64,000 nucleotides of DNA from Bacteroidales bacterium. Its GTDB lineage: Bacteria; Bacteroidota; Bacteroidia; Bacteroidales; VadinHA17. The position numbers were made by a program, and so were the translations under genes. Location: the NCBI GenBank assembly GCA_029210565.1, contig JARGFQ010000005.1, positions 163,045-227,044 of the forward strand, read 5' to 3'. The notes below the pieces were generated by a model, which did no database searches, was not told where the DNA came from, and was given only the letters and a program-made list of their open reading frames with translations. Of the stretch, positions 23,808-33,352 are shown in pieces (the stretch's first letter is position 1; each line of letters opens with the position of its first letter).

Positions 23808-24647
23808 ATGAAACTATCTCTTTTCAATATATCCAATTTCAGGGTCGACGGGGGTGCAATGTTCGGTGTGATCCCCAAGGCGCTCTGGGGCAGGCAGGTA
23901 GCGTCGGATGAGAATAACAACGTGGTCCTGTCACTCAATTCCCTCGTTATTGAGACGGAGGGCCGGGTCATACTTGTTGATGCCGGGTGGGGAGACAAGC
24001 AGCCGGAGAAATTTTTCAGGCATGTTTATCTGCATGGCGGGTCAGGCCTCACCGGAGGACTGGCGGAGTGCGGCTACAGGCCGGAGGATGTCACCGATGT
24101 ACTTATAACCCATCTTCATGCCGACCACTGCGGCGGCTGCTTTGTAAACGGTGCCGGAGGAGGTCAGGAGGCGCTGTTTCCCAATGCCGCATACCATATC
24201 AGCAGGGAGCAGTGGGAGTGGGCCAACGACTCCAACCTTCGTGAGGAGGATGCCTTTCTTCCGGAGAACATAAAGCCTTTCGGAGAGAGCGGAAAACTGA
24301 ACCTTATTGAGGAGAACGTCGGGCTCTGTCCGGGAGTGATGCTGAGGATATGTTACGGGCACACCCCCGGGTTGATAGTACCGGTTATTAGGTATCATGA
24401 CCGCACCTTTGTCTTTGCCGGTGACCTTATCCCGACTGTAGCACACATACCACTACTGTGGAATATGGCATACGACCTGTTACCCCTGGCCACTATTGCC
24501 GAGAAGCAGGAGATCCTTCAGGAGGCGCTGCACTCCGGCCACCTGCTGATATTCCAGCATGATCCGGAGACGCAGTGCTGTGCGGTGACCGAGACACCGA
24601 AGGGAATACGGGCGGGTACCAGGGGAAGGCTGGCAGACTTTCTTTAG
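23808..24647 (+). CDS. MBL-fold metallo-hydrolase
   Basis: A 279-residue metallo-beta-lactamase-fold protein. The first motif is DAGWG and the main zinc motif THLHADHCGG (HxHxDH), followed by the distal His in YGHTPGLIVPVI and Asp in FAGDLIPT, so both metal sites look complete. No signal peptide. The fold covers lactonases, glyoxalases, phosphodiesterases and RNases; the arrangement resembles quorum-lactonase-like or generic cytoplasmic MBL hydrolases, and the substrate cannot be read from sequence. It converges on the lacI-type regulator gene with about 100 bases between stops. Confidence 0.88.
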   Translation: MKLSLFNISNFRVDGGAMFGVIPKALWGRQVASDENNNVVLSLNSLVIETEGRVILVDAGWGDKQPEKFFRHVYLHGGSGLTGGLAECGYRPEDVTDVLITHLHADHCGGCFVNGAGGGQEALFPNAAYHISREQWEWANDSNLREEDAFLPENIKPFGESGKLNLIEENVGLCPGVMLRICYGHTPGLIVPVIRYHDRTFVFAGDLIPTVAHIPLLWNMAYDLLPLATIAEKQEILQEALHSGHLLIFQHDPETQCCAVTETPKGIRAGTRGRLADFL

Positions 24648-24750
24648 CTCGCAGGGGATAACTCTGCCGGGGAGGCGTCACTGATCACCGGCAGGCAGAA
24701 ATGATCATTTTGCATAGTAGGAGCCCCGGGTCAACGGGAGGCCGGCAATA

Positions 24751-25764
24751 TCACCTGGCATATGAGGAGCCCCGGATCACCAGCTCTGAAGTTATCACCC
24801 TGTTCTGCATTGGTCTGCGGGGGTTTTCTATCCTTTCCAGCAGCATCGTGGCGGCAATCTGTCCCATCTCATAACCTTTCTGATCCACGGAGGTTAGCCC
24901 CGGATCAGTGAGCGTGGCTATCTGGCTGTTGGTGAAACCCACAACGGCAATATCTTCGGGGATGCGCAGTCCGTGGCGCTTGATAATCATGAGTGTCTGG
25001 GCGGCGGTAAGGTCATTGACCGCAAAGAAGGCCTCCGGCAGGGGGGAACGCTTAAGCAGTTCCGGGATGATTACTTCGGCGGTTTCAATGTCATCGCACT
25101 TGACGATATCATCGTCGGAAGGTGTCAGCCTGTATTCTTTCATGGCCTTCAGGAAGCCGTTGCGCCTGTTGCGGGCTATTGCCAGTTGGGGAGGGCCTGA
25201 GAGGTGGATGATGCGCTTCTTTCCCATACGCAGGAGGTGGTTAACAGCCTTGTAGGCACCCGTCTCATCGTCGATGACGACGCTGTCAGCATCAAGATCC
25301 TCTACCGCACGGTCGAAGAAAACGAGGGGTATGTTCTTATCAATGATGCTGCGGTAATGACCGAACTCCCGGGTGGTCTTGGTCACTGATGCCATGATGC
25401 CGTCAACGCGGCTTGAGAGGAGAGTCCTGATATTCTTTACCTCCTGCTCCATCAACTCATTGCTCTGACAGAGGATCATATTGTAGTCTCGCTTGTAGAG
25501 TACATCTTCGATGCCGCTGATGACGGTGGAGAAGAAGTAGTGTACCACATCAGGGATGATCACCCCGATAGTCTTTGAGGATCCGCTCTTGAGACTTAAG
25601 GCAATGGGATTGGGACGGTAATTCCATCTGTCGGCCAGCTCGTTCACCGCGTCGCGGGTAGCCTGGCTGATGTCAGGATGGTCCTTAAGCGCCCTTGAGA
25701 CTGTTGAGGGTGAGATACCCAGTTCCCGGGCTATATCCTTAATGGTGATATTTTCCTTGCTCAT
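24751..25764 (-). CDS. LacI-family regulator of the starch/maltose locus
   Basis: A 337-residue LacI/GalR repressor. The N-terminal helix-turn-helix reads ITIKDIARELGISPSTVSRAL with the hinge RWNYRPNPIALSLKSG. The periplasmic-binding-protein-like sensor domain starts TIGVIIPDVVHYFFSTVISG and includes FFAVNDLTAAQTLMI and EDIAVVGFTNS. It is divergent from susC. The palindrome CAAACGTTTG lies between them and a near copy lies before the importer operon, so it very likely controls both; maltose or a maltodextrin would be the effector. The locus has no SusR-type regulator. Confidence 0.92.
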   Translation of the reverse strand: MSKENITIKDIARELGISPSTVSRALKDHPDISQATRDAVNELADRWNYRPNPIALSLKSGSSKTIGVIIPDVVHYFFSTVISGIEDVLYKRDYNMILCQSNELMEQEVKNIRTLLSSRVDGIMASVTKTTREFGHYRSIIDKNIPLVFFDRAVEDLDADSVVIDDETGAYKAVNHLLRMGKKRIIHLSGPPQLAIARNRRNGFLKAMKEYRLTPSDDDIVKCDDIETAEVIIPELLKRSPLPEAFFAVNDLTAAQTLMIIKRHGLRIPEDIAVVGFTNSQIATLTDPGLTSVDQKGYEMGQIAATMLLERIENPRRPMQNRVITSELVIRGSSYAR

Positions 25765-25843
25765 CTGCCTGAATGTCTCACTCCGGTAAATATAATAAAA
25801 AATATCACTGTTTGCAGCACATGGTATTTATGCAAATGCCCTA

Positions 25844-25858
25844 TTCAAACGTTTGCGG
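25844..25858. promoter_or_regulatory. LacI-type operator between lacI and susC
   Basis: TTCAAACGTTTGCGG contains the perfect 10-bp palindrome CAAACGTTTG with a central CG, the usual LacI-family operator form. It is about 135 bp upstream of the susC ATG and about 80 bp upstream of the regulator ATG. It matches the site at 44295-44309 at 14 of 15 positions. Confidence 0.75.
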
Positions 25859-25992
25859 TAACGATTGCGTAAAAAAGCTGAAAAAGAGTTGGTTAACCAG
25901 TAAAAAAGGCCGAAATTTATCATCCCAAATCTGAGCAATCAAATATTAGTAATAACAACAATTCTGTAAACTGCAATTAAACTGATCTATTT

Positions 25993-28950
25993 ATGGAGAA
26001 ACTAACTGTAAAACGGCTCTTCATGCTGACCTTCGGCATAATGATGAGTCTTGTTGTCTTCGGGCAACAGGTAAGAGTGTCAGGTACAGTTACCGATGCT
26101 GCCGACAGGATGACGTTACCTGGAGTGAACGTCGTTGTCAAGGGCACGCTGACGGGAACTATCACTGACATCAATGGAGCCTACACCCTCATGGCTAGTC
26201 CCGGGGATGTACTTGTCTTCACCTTTATCGGTTACCTGCCACAGGAGGTGCCCGTTGGTGACCAGACGGTAATTGATGCGGCTTTGCGCACTGATGTCCA
26301 GACTCTCGACGAGGTCGTGGTCATCGGGTATGGTACCGTGAAAAAGAGTGATGCTACCGGGTCGGTGACAGCTGTAAGTTCAAAGGACTTCAACAAGGGA
26401 GCCATCACCTCACCGCAGGATCTGCTGGTAGGTAAGAGCGCCGGTGTTGTCATCACCACTGCCGGCGGTGCCCCGGGCAGCGGGGCCACGATACGTGTCC
26501 GCGGAGGATCATCACTCAATGCATCCAACGACCCGCTGATAATCATTGACGGAGTTCCCATTGACAATAACAATGTATCTGGAAGCTCTAATATCCTGTC
26601 ATTTGTGAACCCGAATGACATCGAGACCTTCACGGTTCTTAAAGATGCCTCCGCGACTGCAATCTACGGTTCCCGGGCATCAAACGGTGTCATTCTCATA
26701 ACCACCAAAAAAGGCAAGGCCGGCAGTCCGCTAACCGTTTCATATGACGGCAACGTTTCTGTTGCCAACGCCATCGCTTTTGTTGATGTGTTTTCGGGTG
26801 ATGAGATCAGGCAGTTGGCTCTGGCGAAAAAGGATCTGTTTGGTATTGACAATCTCAACCTGCTGGGCACACAGAACACCAACTGGCAGAAGGAGATCTT
26901 CCGCACTGCCGTATCGCATGACCATAACCTGAGTATCTCAGGTGCCGTCAGCAGCCTTCCGTACCGTTTCTCTGTGGGTGTCACCGATCAGAACGGTATC
27001 CTGAAGAACACCGACATGCAGAGGATAACCGGCTCATTAAGCCTCAATCCCACCTTCTTCAATGAAAGCCTTAAGATAAACCTGAACGTAAAGGGGATGA
27101 ACACCCATCACAACTACGGTGATGCTGGCGCCATCGGTTCCGCAGTGAACATGGACCCGACGCAGGTGATCATAGACGGCAATCCTGCTTCGGCAGGTTA
27201 CTTCCAGTGGGCCAACTACGGTGCCAACCTTGGAACGGCCAACCCTGTAGAGCAGGCAATGGAAGCTGACAACAGGTCAGTGGTGAACAGGGTCATAGGA
27301 AACGTACAGTTGGACTATGCCCTTCCCTTCCTTCCCGAGCTGAGGGCCAACCTCAACCTGGCAACCGATTATTCGGAGAGCGTAGGGCACAACAACAGGC
27401 CCAGGACCTCACCGTCGGTTCTCACAGCACCGCTCTACGGCAGGCTCAGTGATTACAACGGTACCAACTACAATAACCTTCTTGATTTTTATCTGAACTA
27501 TAATAAGGACCTGGCCAGTATCCAGAGTGTGGTGGATGTCACTGCCGGGTACTCATGGCAGCATTTCAAGAGAGAGGGAGACAGCTATACACGTGGCAGG
27601 GTGGATGCAGAGCATCCTTTATACCAGATGTCGGACAGTTCCCAGTTCGCTTCTGAAAACTATCTTGTATCTTTCTTCGGGCGCCTCAACTACACCCTGA
27701 TGGACAGGTATCTTGTTACCGTTACAGTCCGTGAAGACGGATCCTCGCGTTTTGCAGAGGATAACCGTTGGGGGCTGTTCCCCTCGGTAGCCCTGGCCTG
27801 GAAGATCAAGGATGAGTCATTCCTGGAGAATGTCAAGGCTGTAACAAATCTCAAACTCAGATTGGGATGGGGTATCACAGGACAGCAGGATATTGGTAAT
27901 GATTATCCCGCTCAGGCCCTGTACAGGTTGTCTTCTCAGGGTTCTTACTATCCCATCGGGGGGGAGTTCCTTCCAACTCTTCGTCCCAATCCGTATGATC
28001 CTGACATAAAATGGGAAAAGACCACCACTCTTAATGCAGGACTTGACTTCGGGTTTGTTTCTGACCGCATTACCGGGTCAATTGACATTTATAAAAGAAA
28101 TACAGATGACCTGCTAAATACGGTTACCGTGCCAAGTGGCAGCAACTTCTCAAATACACTGCTTACAAACGTAGGAAGCCTTGAGAACAGGGGTGTTGAG
28201 TTATCACTGAATCTTATCCCTGTCTCAAAGACAGACATGACGCTGACAATAGGATTCAACGCCACCTACAATAAAAATGAGATAACCAGGCTTCTTCTGA
28301 CAGACGACCCCAATTACATAGGAGTTCTGTACGGTGATGCTTTCACCGGACAGAAGCAGGTAACCAGGGTTGGCTTCCCGGCCTATTCATTCTTTGTCAA
28401 CAGGCAGGTATACGACAACAACGGCAGCCCAATCGAAGGGCTCTATGTTGATGAGTCAGGCGAAGGGGGTGTGGTCAACGGCGACAATGCCGACAAGTAC
28501 ATCTATCACAATCCTGTGGCGGATTTCCTTCTGGGTCTTTCTGCAAGGTTTGAATACAGGAACTTTGATCTGTCTGCCTCTGCACGTACAAGCCTGGGGA
28601 ACTATGTATACAACCAGGTAGCTGCAGGAGCGTCATACGACCAGATGCAGCAGATAGGTTACTGGAAGAACTTCACCAGGGCTCTTGCCGAGACCAATTT
28701 TGTCAAGCGTCAGTTCACCAGCGACTATTTTGTTGAGAATGCTTCATTCCTGAAACTTGACAACGTCAGTGCCGGTTACAGGTTTGACAATCTCTTCGGT
28801 GCCATAGGTGCACGCGTCAGTTTCACAGTGCAAAATGCACTGATCGTGACCAAATACAGCGGTCTTGACCCGGAGGTTCAGGGTGGCATTGACAATAACT
28901 TCTACCCGAGGCCCCGTACCTTCATGCTTGGCATAGGGCTTACCTACTAA
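25993..28950 (+). CDS. susC: SusC-like TonB-dependent outer-membrane transporter
   Basis: A 985-residue SusC/RagA receptor importing maltodextrins across the outer membrane. After the signal peptide (ends near VVFGQQ) comes a carboxypeptidase-D regulatory-like domain (about 28-105: VRVSGTVTDAADRMTLPGVNVVVKG), then a TonB box/plug region (DEVVVIGYGTVKKSDATGSV, IRVRGGSSLNASNDPLIIIDG, SATAIYGSRASNGVILITTK). A 22-strand barrel follows to the C-terminal FMLGIGLTY. It forms a pedal-bin complex with the SusD lipoprotein encoded 21 bases downstream. Specificity for starch is inferred from its operon partners. Confidence 0.96.
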   Translation: MEKLTVKRLFMLTFGIMMSLVVFGQQVRVSGTVTDAADRMTLPGVNVVVKGTLTGTITDINGAYTLMASPGDVLVFTFIGYLPQEVPVGDQTVIDAALRTDVQTLDEVVVIGYGTVKKSDATGSVTAVSSKDFNKGAITSPQDLLVGKSAGVVITTAGGAPGSGATIRVRGGSSLNASNDPLIIIDGVPIDNNNVSGSSNILSFVNPNDIETFTVLKDASATAIYGSRASNGVILITTKKGKAGSPLTVSYDGNVSVANAIAFVDVFSGDEIRQLALAKKDLFGIDNLNLLGTQNTNWQKEIFRTAVSHDHNLSISGAVSSLPYRFSVGVTDQNGILKNTDMQRITGSLSLNPTFFNESLKINLNVKGMNTHHNYGDAGAIGSAVNMDPTQVIIDGNPASAGYFQWANYGANLGTANPVEQAMEADNRSVVNRVIGNVQLDYALPFLPELRANLNLATDYSESVGHNNRPRTSPSVLTAPLYGRLSDYNGTNYNNLLDFYLNYNKDLASIQSVVDVTAGYSWQHFKREGDSYTRGRVDAEHPLYQMSDSSQFASENYLVSFFGRLNYTLMDRYLVTVTVREDGSSRFAEDNRWGLFPSVALAWKIKDESFLENVKAVTNLKLRLGWGITGQQDIGNDYPAQALYRLSSQGSYYPIGGEFLPTLRPNPYDPDIKWEKTTTLNAGLDFGFVSDRITGSIDIYKRNTDDLLNTVTVPSGSNFSNTLLTNVGSLENRGVELSLNLIPVSKTDMTLTIGFNATYNKNEITRLLLTDDPNYIGVLYGDAFTGQKQVTRVGFPAYSFFVNRQVYDNNGSPIEGLYVDESGEGGVVNGDNADKYIYHNPVADFLLGLSARFEYRNFDLSASARTSLGNYVYNQVAAGASYDQMQQIGYWKNFTRALAETNFVKRQFTSDYFVENASFLKLDNVSAGYRFDNLFGAIGARVSFTVQNALIVTKYSGLDPEVQGGIDNNFYPRPRTFMLGIGLTY

Positions 28951-28971
28951 CGAATAAAATGATAATAAGAT

Positions 28972-30597
28972 ATGAATAAGAAGATTTTAATATTCGGAAT
29001 AATCCTTTCAGCACTGATGGTCTCATCATGCGTGAAAGACCTGGATGTCACGCCACCTCCAACCGCGATACTTTCCGGGAATCTGGGTGATGATCCTATA
29101 TATATGCAACAGGCTCTCGGGAAAATCTATGCAAGTTTCATCATCTCGGGCCAGGGTGCCAACGGTGGCGATGACATTGCTGCCTCTGACGGTAACTTCT
29201 TTACCACCACGAGGGCACTCTGGAACCTCCAGGAGATCACCACCGATGAGGCTATATGTGCATGGGGTGATGTCGGTATTGCCGACCTCAACACCCAGAC
29301 ATGGAGTCCCAGCAACCCGTTCCTTACGGCTCTCTACCAGCGTCTGGCGCTGAGTATAACGTATGTTAACGACTTCATCAAGAACGCTGAGGGAAACACC
29401 TCTCCCGATGTGGAAAGGTATGTTGCCGAGGCTCGTTTTCTCAGGGCCCTTGCATATTCCTGGGCGATAGATCTCTTCGGCCAGTTCCCCTTCACAACAG
29501 AGGCTGACGGTGTAGGCAAGTTCTTCCCGAAGATCGGCACCAGGCAGGAGATATTCAATTACATCGAAAAGGAGCTAAAGGAGATTGAGAATGACCTGGG
29601 CGCCCCGAGATACTCATATCCCCAGGCCGACAAGGCTGCAGCATGGATGCTTCTTGCAAGGCTCTATCTGAATGCAGAGGTCTACACAGGAACACAGCGG
29701 TGGGAGGATGTCGTGACATATACAGGTCAGGTTATCGGCGCCGGTTATACCCTCGCTTCCGATTACAGGCAGAACTTCAGTGCCGACAATGACGGCAACC
29801 ATAACCCGGAGATGATATTTGCCTGGGAGCAGGACGGAGTAAATACCCAGGGTTATGTAGGAACGACCTTCATCATTGAATCGTCAAGCGATGCGGTATA
29901 TATCAGGGCTGAGGATTTCCACGGACTCACCTCCAATACCAACTGGAACGGTAACCGTGCACGTAAGGAGTTTATGTATATGATGGTTGACCCGGAGGAG
30001 ACCTATGGTAGTATGACAATTCCGTCAACTGATCCGACCTTCTCGCAGGTTAAGGATAAACGTGTGTTCCTTAAGCTTAAAAAGGATATTGATATTCCAA
30101 GTCCTTCTTCCAGCGGCGATTATGGCATCGGGGTTTACAAGTTCACGGCACGCAATCATGACGGTTCTCTGCCGGCGAACTACAACACCGCATACGCATG
30201 CACCGACTTCCCGGTCTTCCGTCTTGCAGACGCCTACATGATGAGGGCTGAGGCTCTCTACAGGCTGGGAGGGACAAACAATATCGAGGCTGCGGTCAAT
30301 GATATCAATCTTATCAGGGAGCGTGCCTTCGGTAACCAGGATGGCAACATCACTGCCGAGGACCTCAATCTTGATTTCCTGATTGATGAGCGCGGACGTG
30401 AGTTCTACTACGAGGCGCATAGACGCACTGATCTTGTTCGCTTCGGTAAATTCACCGGCGGTGATTACCACTGGCAGTGGAAGGGCGGCGCTTACGACGG
30501 GGCAGCTACTTCGGAACACCTCAATATCTTCCCGATACCGGGTGACGAGTTGTCGGCCAATCCGAACTACAACGGGATAAACAACCCCGGTTACTAA
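28972..30597 (+). CDS. susD: SusD-like starch-binding surface lipoprotein
   Basis: A 541-residue RagB/SusD family lipoprotein. The lipobox VSSC places the lipidated Cys at residue 20. The helical TPR-like scaffold is visible (YVAEARFLRALAYSWAIDLFGQFPF, ADKAAAWMLLARLYLNAEVYTG, DAYMMRAEALYRLGG), and the family C-terminal motif DERGREFYYEAHRRTDLVRFGKFTGG is intact. SusD caps the SusC barrel and captures the glucan. It lies between susC and the SusE-like gene with short gaps, in one operon. Confidence 0.95.
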   Translation: MNKKILIFGIILSALMVSSCVKDLDVTPPPTAILSGNLGDDPIYMQQALGKIYASFIISGQGANGGDDIAASDGNFFTTTRALWNLQEITTDEAICAWGDVGIADLNTQTWSPSNPFLTALYQRLALSITYVNDFIKNAEGNTSPDVERYVAEARFLRALAYSWAIDLFGQFPFTTEADGVGKFFPKIGTRQEIFNYIEKELKEIENDLGAPRYSYPQADKAAAWMLLARLYLNAEVYTGTQRWEDVVTYTGQVIGAGYTLASDYRQNFSADNDGNHNPEMIFAWEQDGVNTQGYVGTTFIIESSSDAVYIRAEDFHGLTSNTNWNGNRARKEFMYMMVDPEETYGSMTIPSTDPTFSQVKDKRVFLKLKKDIDIPSPSSSGDYGIGVYKFTARNHDGSLPANYNTAYACTDFPVFRLADAYMMRAEALYRLGGTNNIEAAVNDINLIRERAFGNQDGNITAEDLNLDFLIDERGREFYYEAHRRTDLVRFGKFTGGDYHWQWKGGAYDGAATSEHLNIFPIPGDELSANPNYNGINNPGY

Positions 30598-30615
30598 TAT
30601 TAAAAGAGTAGAGAA

Positions 30616-31662
30616 ATGAAGAAGAATATATTTATATATCTAACATTCATCGGGTTGACAGCCCTTTTCACCGGATGTGAAAAGGACGGCGAGATAGTCA
30701 CCATGCTGTCCAATCCGAAGGCCCCGGTACTTCAGACTATGCCCGATCTTACCCTCAGCAGGACGAACGGCACGCAGGTTCTGGAGTTTACCGGCACCCC
30801 TGTTGACCCCGGGTTTGCTGCTTCAGCAACCTATTATCTTGAGGCATGTGCAGCCGGAACCGATTTTGCAGATCCCGTAACGGTATGGACCGGGACACAG
30901 GCAAAGTCAATAAAGATCATAGTCAGTGACCTGAACGGGATACTTCTTAAGAAGTTCCCTGCTGATGCCACTACTTCTGTGGACTTTCGTCTCAGGGGAG
31001 TGCTGGTTGTTGATGCAGGCACCGGGGCACCCGGAACAGGGACAAACCCCTTCTCCTATACGTCTGCAATAAAAAATGCCAGTGTGACCCTCTACGGTCT
31101 GCCGCGTCTTGACCTGATCGGTTCCGGCATGGACCAGAAGGTGGAATCTGCACTTGGTGACGGCAATTACACAGGCCTTGTGAAGCTTGATGTGGCACAG
31201 CCCTTCACGCTGCTTGATCCTGACTCCAACACCTCGTACGGCGCCAGCGGAGCAGCTCTTGCAGTGAACGGTGCGGGTATCGTGCCTCCTGCCAGCGGAT
31301 GGCACAGGCTCAACGTTGACGTCAATGCGATGACCTATGAGATCTCAGCCTATATGATCGGGCTTGTCGGGTCAGCGACACCCAACGGATGGGATACGCC
31401 TGACCAGAAGATGGAATACAATCCGGCTTCAGGCACATGGAGTATAACCCTTGACCTGGTTGACGGTGAGATCAAGTTCAGGCTCAACGACGCGTGGGCA
31501 TGGAACCTGGGTTACCGTCCGGGCGGAACTGATCTGACCGATCTCTTCCATAACGGTGACAACATTGCTGTTACAGCAGGCAATTATACGATCACGCTGA
31601 CCATCACCCAGCCGAACGGTCCGAATGAAGCCGGTTCATGTACGATTGTGAAGAACAACTAG
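30616..31662 (+). CDS. susE: SusE-like starch-binding lipoprotein
   Basis: A 348-residue lipoprotein with lipobox LFTGC (Cys21). Residues about 35-165 form the SusE N-terminal domain (SNPKAPVLQTMPDLTLSRT, FTGTPVDPGFAASATYYLEA). Two carbohydrate-binding modules follow: about 170-255 (LIGSGMDQKVESALGDGNY) and about 255-348 (GLVGSATPNGWDTPDQKMEYNPASGTW with FRLNDAWAWNLGY). The Trp-rich surface strands fit starch binding. It holds polysaccharide at the cell surface and is not required for catalysis. It is 18 bases after susD. Confidence 0.88.
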   Translation: MKKNIFIYLTFIGLTALFTGCEKDGEIVTMLSNPKAPVLQTMPDLTLSRTNGTQVLEFTGTPVDPGFAASATYYLEACAAGTDFADPVTVWTGTQAKSIKIIVSDLNGILLKKFPADATTSVDFRLRGVLVVDAGTGAPGTGTNPFSYTSAIKNASVTLYGLPRLDLIGSGMDQKVESALGDGNYTGLVKLDVAQPFTLLDPDSNTSYGASGAALAVNGAGIVPPASGWHRLNVDVNAMTYEISAYMIGLVGSATPNGWDTPDQKMEYNPASGTWSITLDLVDGEIKFRLNDAWAWNLGYRPGGTDLTDLFHNGDNIAVTAGNYTITLTITQPNGPNEAGSCTIVKNN

Positions 31663-31687
31663 TTCTGGGATATTTAAAAAAAGATAG

Positions 31688-33238
31688 ATGAAAATGAAAT
31701 CAATATTCAGAATAATGATGCTCTTGGTTGCAGCGGCGATACTTATCGCCGGCTGCACCAAGGAGACATCCGAAGTCAGGCTCGATCCCAAGCTCGGGAC
31801 CACAAAGGTATTTGACATCACTTCGAACTCGGCTATGGTCACAGGCTTTGTGGTGGCTGAGGGTGACGGTTTTACCGAGAAGGGTGTCTGCTATGACACA
31901 GAGGCCAATCCCACTATAGCCAAGTCGAAGACACCGTTCGCCGGTGCAGCGACCACGGCTGCATTTCATGTTCCTCTCACTGGGCTGGCTTATGCCACTG
32001 ACTATTATGCAAAAGCATATGCCACAGGCCCGGCAGGAACGGTATACGGTGAGGAACTCACATTTACAACGAAGCCCATACTGGCTACGGTATCCACCGA
32101 TGAGGCCACCGATATTGAGGGCACAACTGCCACTACCGGTGGAAATGTGACAGCCGACGGCGGAGCAACAGTAACTGCAAAGGGTGTGGTCTACGGAACA
32201 TCCCCCGCACCGACCATTGCCGGCAGCAAGACAACTGACGGAGACGGTGTGGGTGCGTTTGTCAGCTCACTTACAGGACTTAGCGGACTTACAACCTACT
32301 ATGCGCGTGCATATGCCACCAACAGTGCAGGCACAGCCTACGGCAACGAGATCACATTCACCACGCTGGTCAGTGTACGCGAATGGTATGTTCCAGGGGA
32401 TTATGTAGAGGCAAGTTATCCCGGCTCAGACCTGGCCAACTGGTCGCCTGACAAGTCGCCGATGGTCAAGAGCAATGAGGCCAATCCCAACAACGTGGAA
32501 GGATACGTGTACATGGCGAACGCCTCCAACAACTGGAAGTTTGCTTCCAAACCCAACTGGGACGGACCAAACTACGGTGCCGGCGCAACTGCCGGAACTC
32601 TCTCCGAGACGGGTGACAACATCAACCTGCCCGCCGGATATTACAAGCTCAATGTAGATGCCGGCGCTGATCCGATGACCTATACCGCAGTGGCAATGAG
32701 CTGGGGTGTGATCGGCGGACTGACCTCATGGAGTTCACAGCTGCCGCTTACCTACGATCCCGCTGTTCAGGTCTGGAAGGGCGGAATACACCTGACTGCA
32801 GGTGAATGGAAGTTCAGGGCCAATGACAACTGGGATTACAACTACGGTGCAGATGCCGGAAGCAATGTCCTGATTGCCGGCGGCGGTAACATAAATACCA
32901 CTGTTGAGGACGACTATGCCATCACCCTTGACCTCAGCCATCCTCTGGAGTACACCTACCGTGCCGACAGGTGGGGAGTCATAGGTGATGCCACTCCAGG
33001 AGGCTGGTCAGATGATACGAACATGACATGGAATGCAGGCGGTGGCGTCTTTACCGTAACTCTTGATCTGACGGCGGCCTCATTTAAGTTCAGGGCCAAT
33101 GACGACTGGGGTTACAATCTGGGAGGCAGCATGACGGGACTCACCGAAGGAGGTGATAACATTGCTGTTGCCGAGGCAGGTAACTATACCATCACACTGG
33201 ATCCCTGGGCAAGAGTGGCAACAGTAACGAAGAACTGA
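31688..33238 (+). CDS. susF: SusF-like multi-module starch-binding lipoprotein
   Basis: A 516-residue lipoprotein (lipobox LIAGC, Cys23). Two fibronectin-III-like repeats (about 40-130 and 135-230) share the pattern TTYYARAYATNSAGTAYGNE. Three carbohydrate-binding modules follow, opening near residues 235, 338 and 431, each with a Trp/Asn-rich core such as WKFRANDNWDYNYG and FKFRANDDWGYNLGG. Classical SusF has three such modules; here the FN3-like pair takes the place of the usual N-terminal Ig domain. It is last in the susCDEF operon and followed by a terminator. Confidence 0.85.
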   Translation: MKMKSIFRIMMLLVAAAILIAGCTKETSEVRLDPKLGTTKVFDITSNSAMVTGFVVAEGDGFTEKGVCYDTEANPTIAKSKTPFAGAATTAAFHVPLTGLAYATDYYAKAYATGPAGTVYGEELTFTTKPILATVSTDEATDIEGTTATTGGNVTADGGATVTAKGVVYGTSPAPTIAGSKTTDGDGVGAFVSSLTGLSGLTTYYARAYATNSAGTAYGNEITFTTLVSVREWYVPGDYVEASYPGSDLANWSPDKSPMVKSNEANPNNVEGYVYMANASNNWKFASKPNWDGPNYGAGATAGTLSETGDNINLPAGYYKLNVDAGADPMTYTAVAMSWGVIGGLTSWSSQLPLTYDPAVQVWKGGIHLTAGEWKFRANDNWDYNYGADAGSNVLIAGGGNINTTVEDDYAITLDLSHPLEYTYRADRWGVIGDATPGGWSDDTNMTWNAGGGVFTVTLDLTAASFKFRANDDWGYNLGGSMTGLTEGGDNIAVAEAGNYTITLDPWARVATVTKN

Positions 33239-33287
33239 GCGGAAAGCCCACCATGTTACGGTTATGACCGTAGCGTTCTTTAAAATC

Positions 33288-33323
33288 AAAAACCTCTTCT
33301 GTGACAGGAAGAGGTTTTTGGTT
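33288..33323 (+). terminator. Terminator between susF and the secreted amylase
   Basis: AAAAACCTCTTC (33288-33299) pairs with GAAGAGGTTTTT (33308-33319) around TGTGACAG, with the 3' arm ending in a T run. It should stop most susCDEF transcripts, so the amylase gene 30 bases on depends on read-through or its own promoter. Confidence 0.8.
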
Positions 33324-33352
33324 ATATTTAGAAACAATCACAAGCTGAATCA

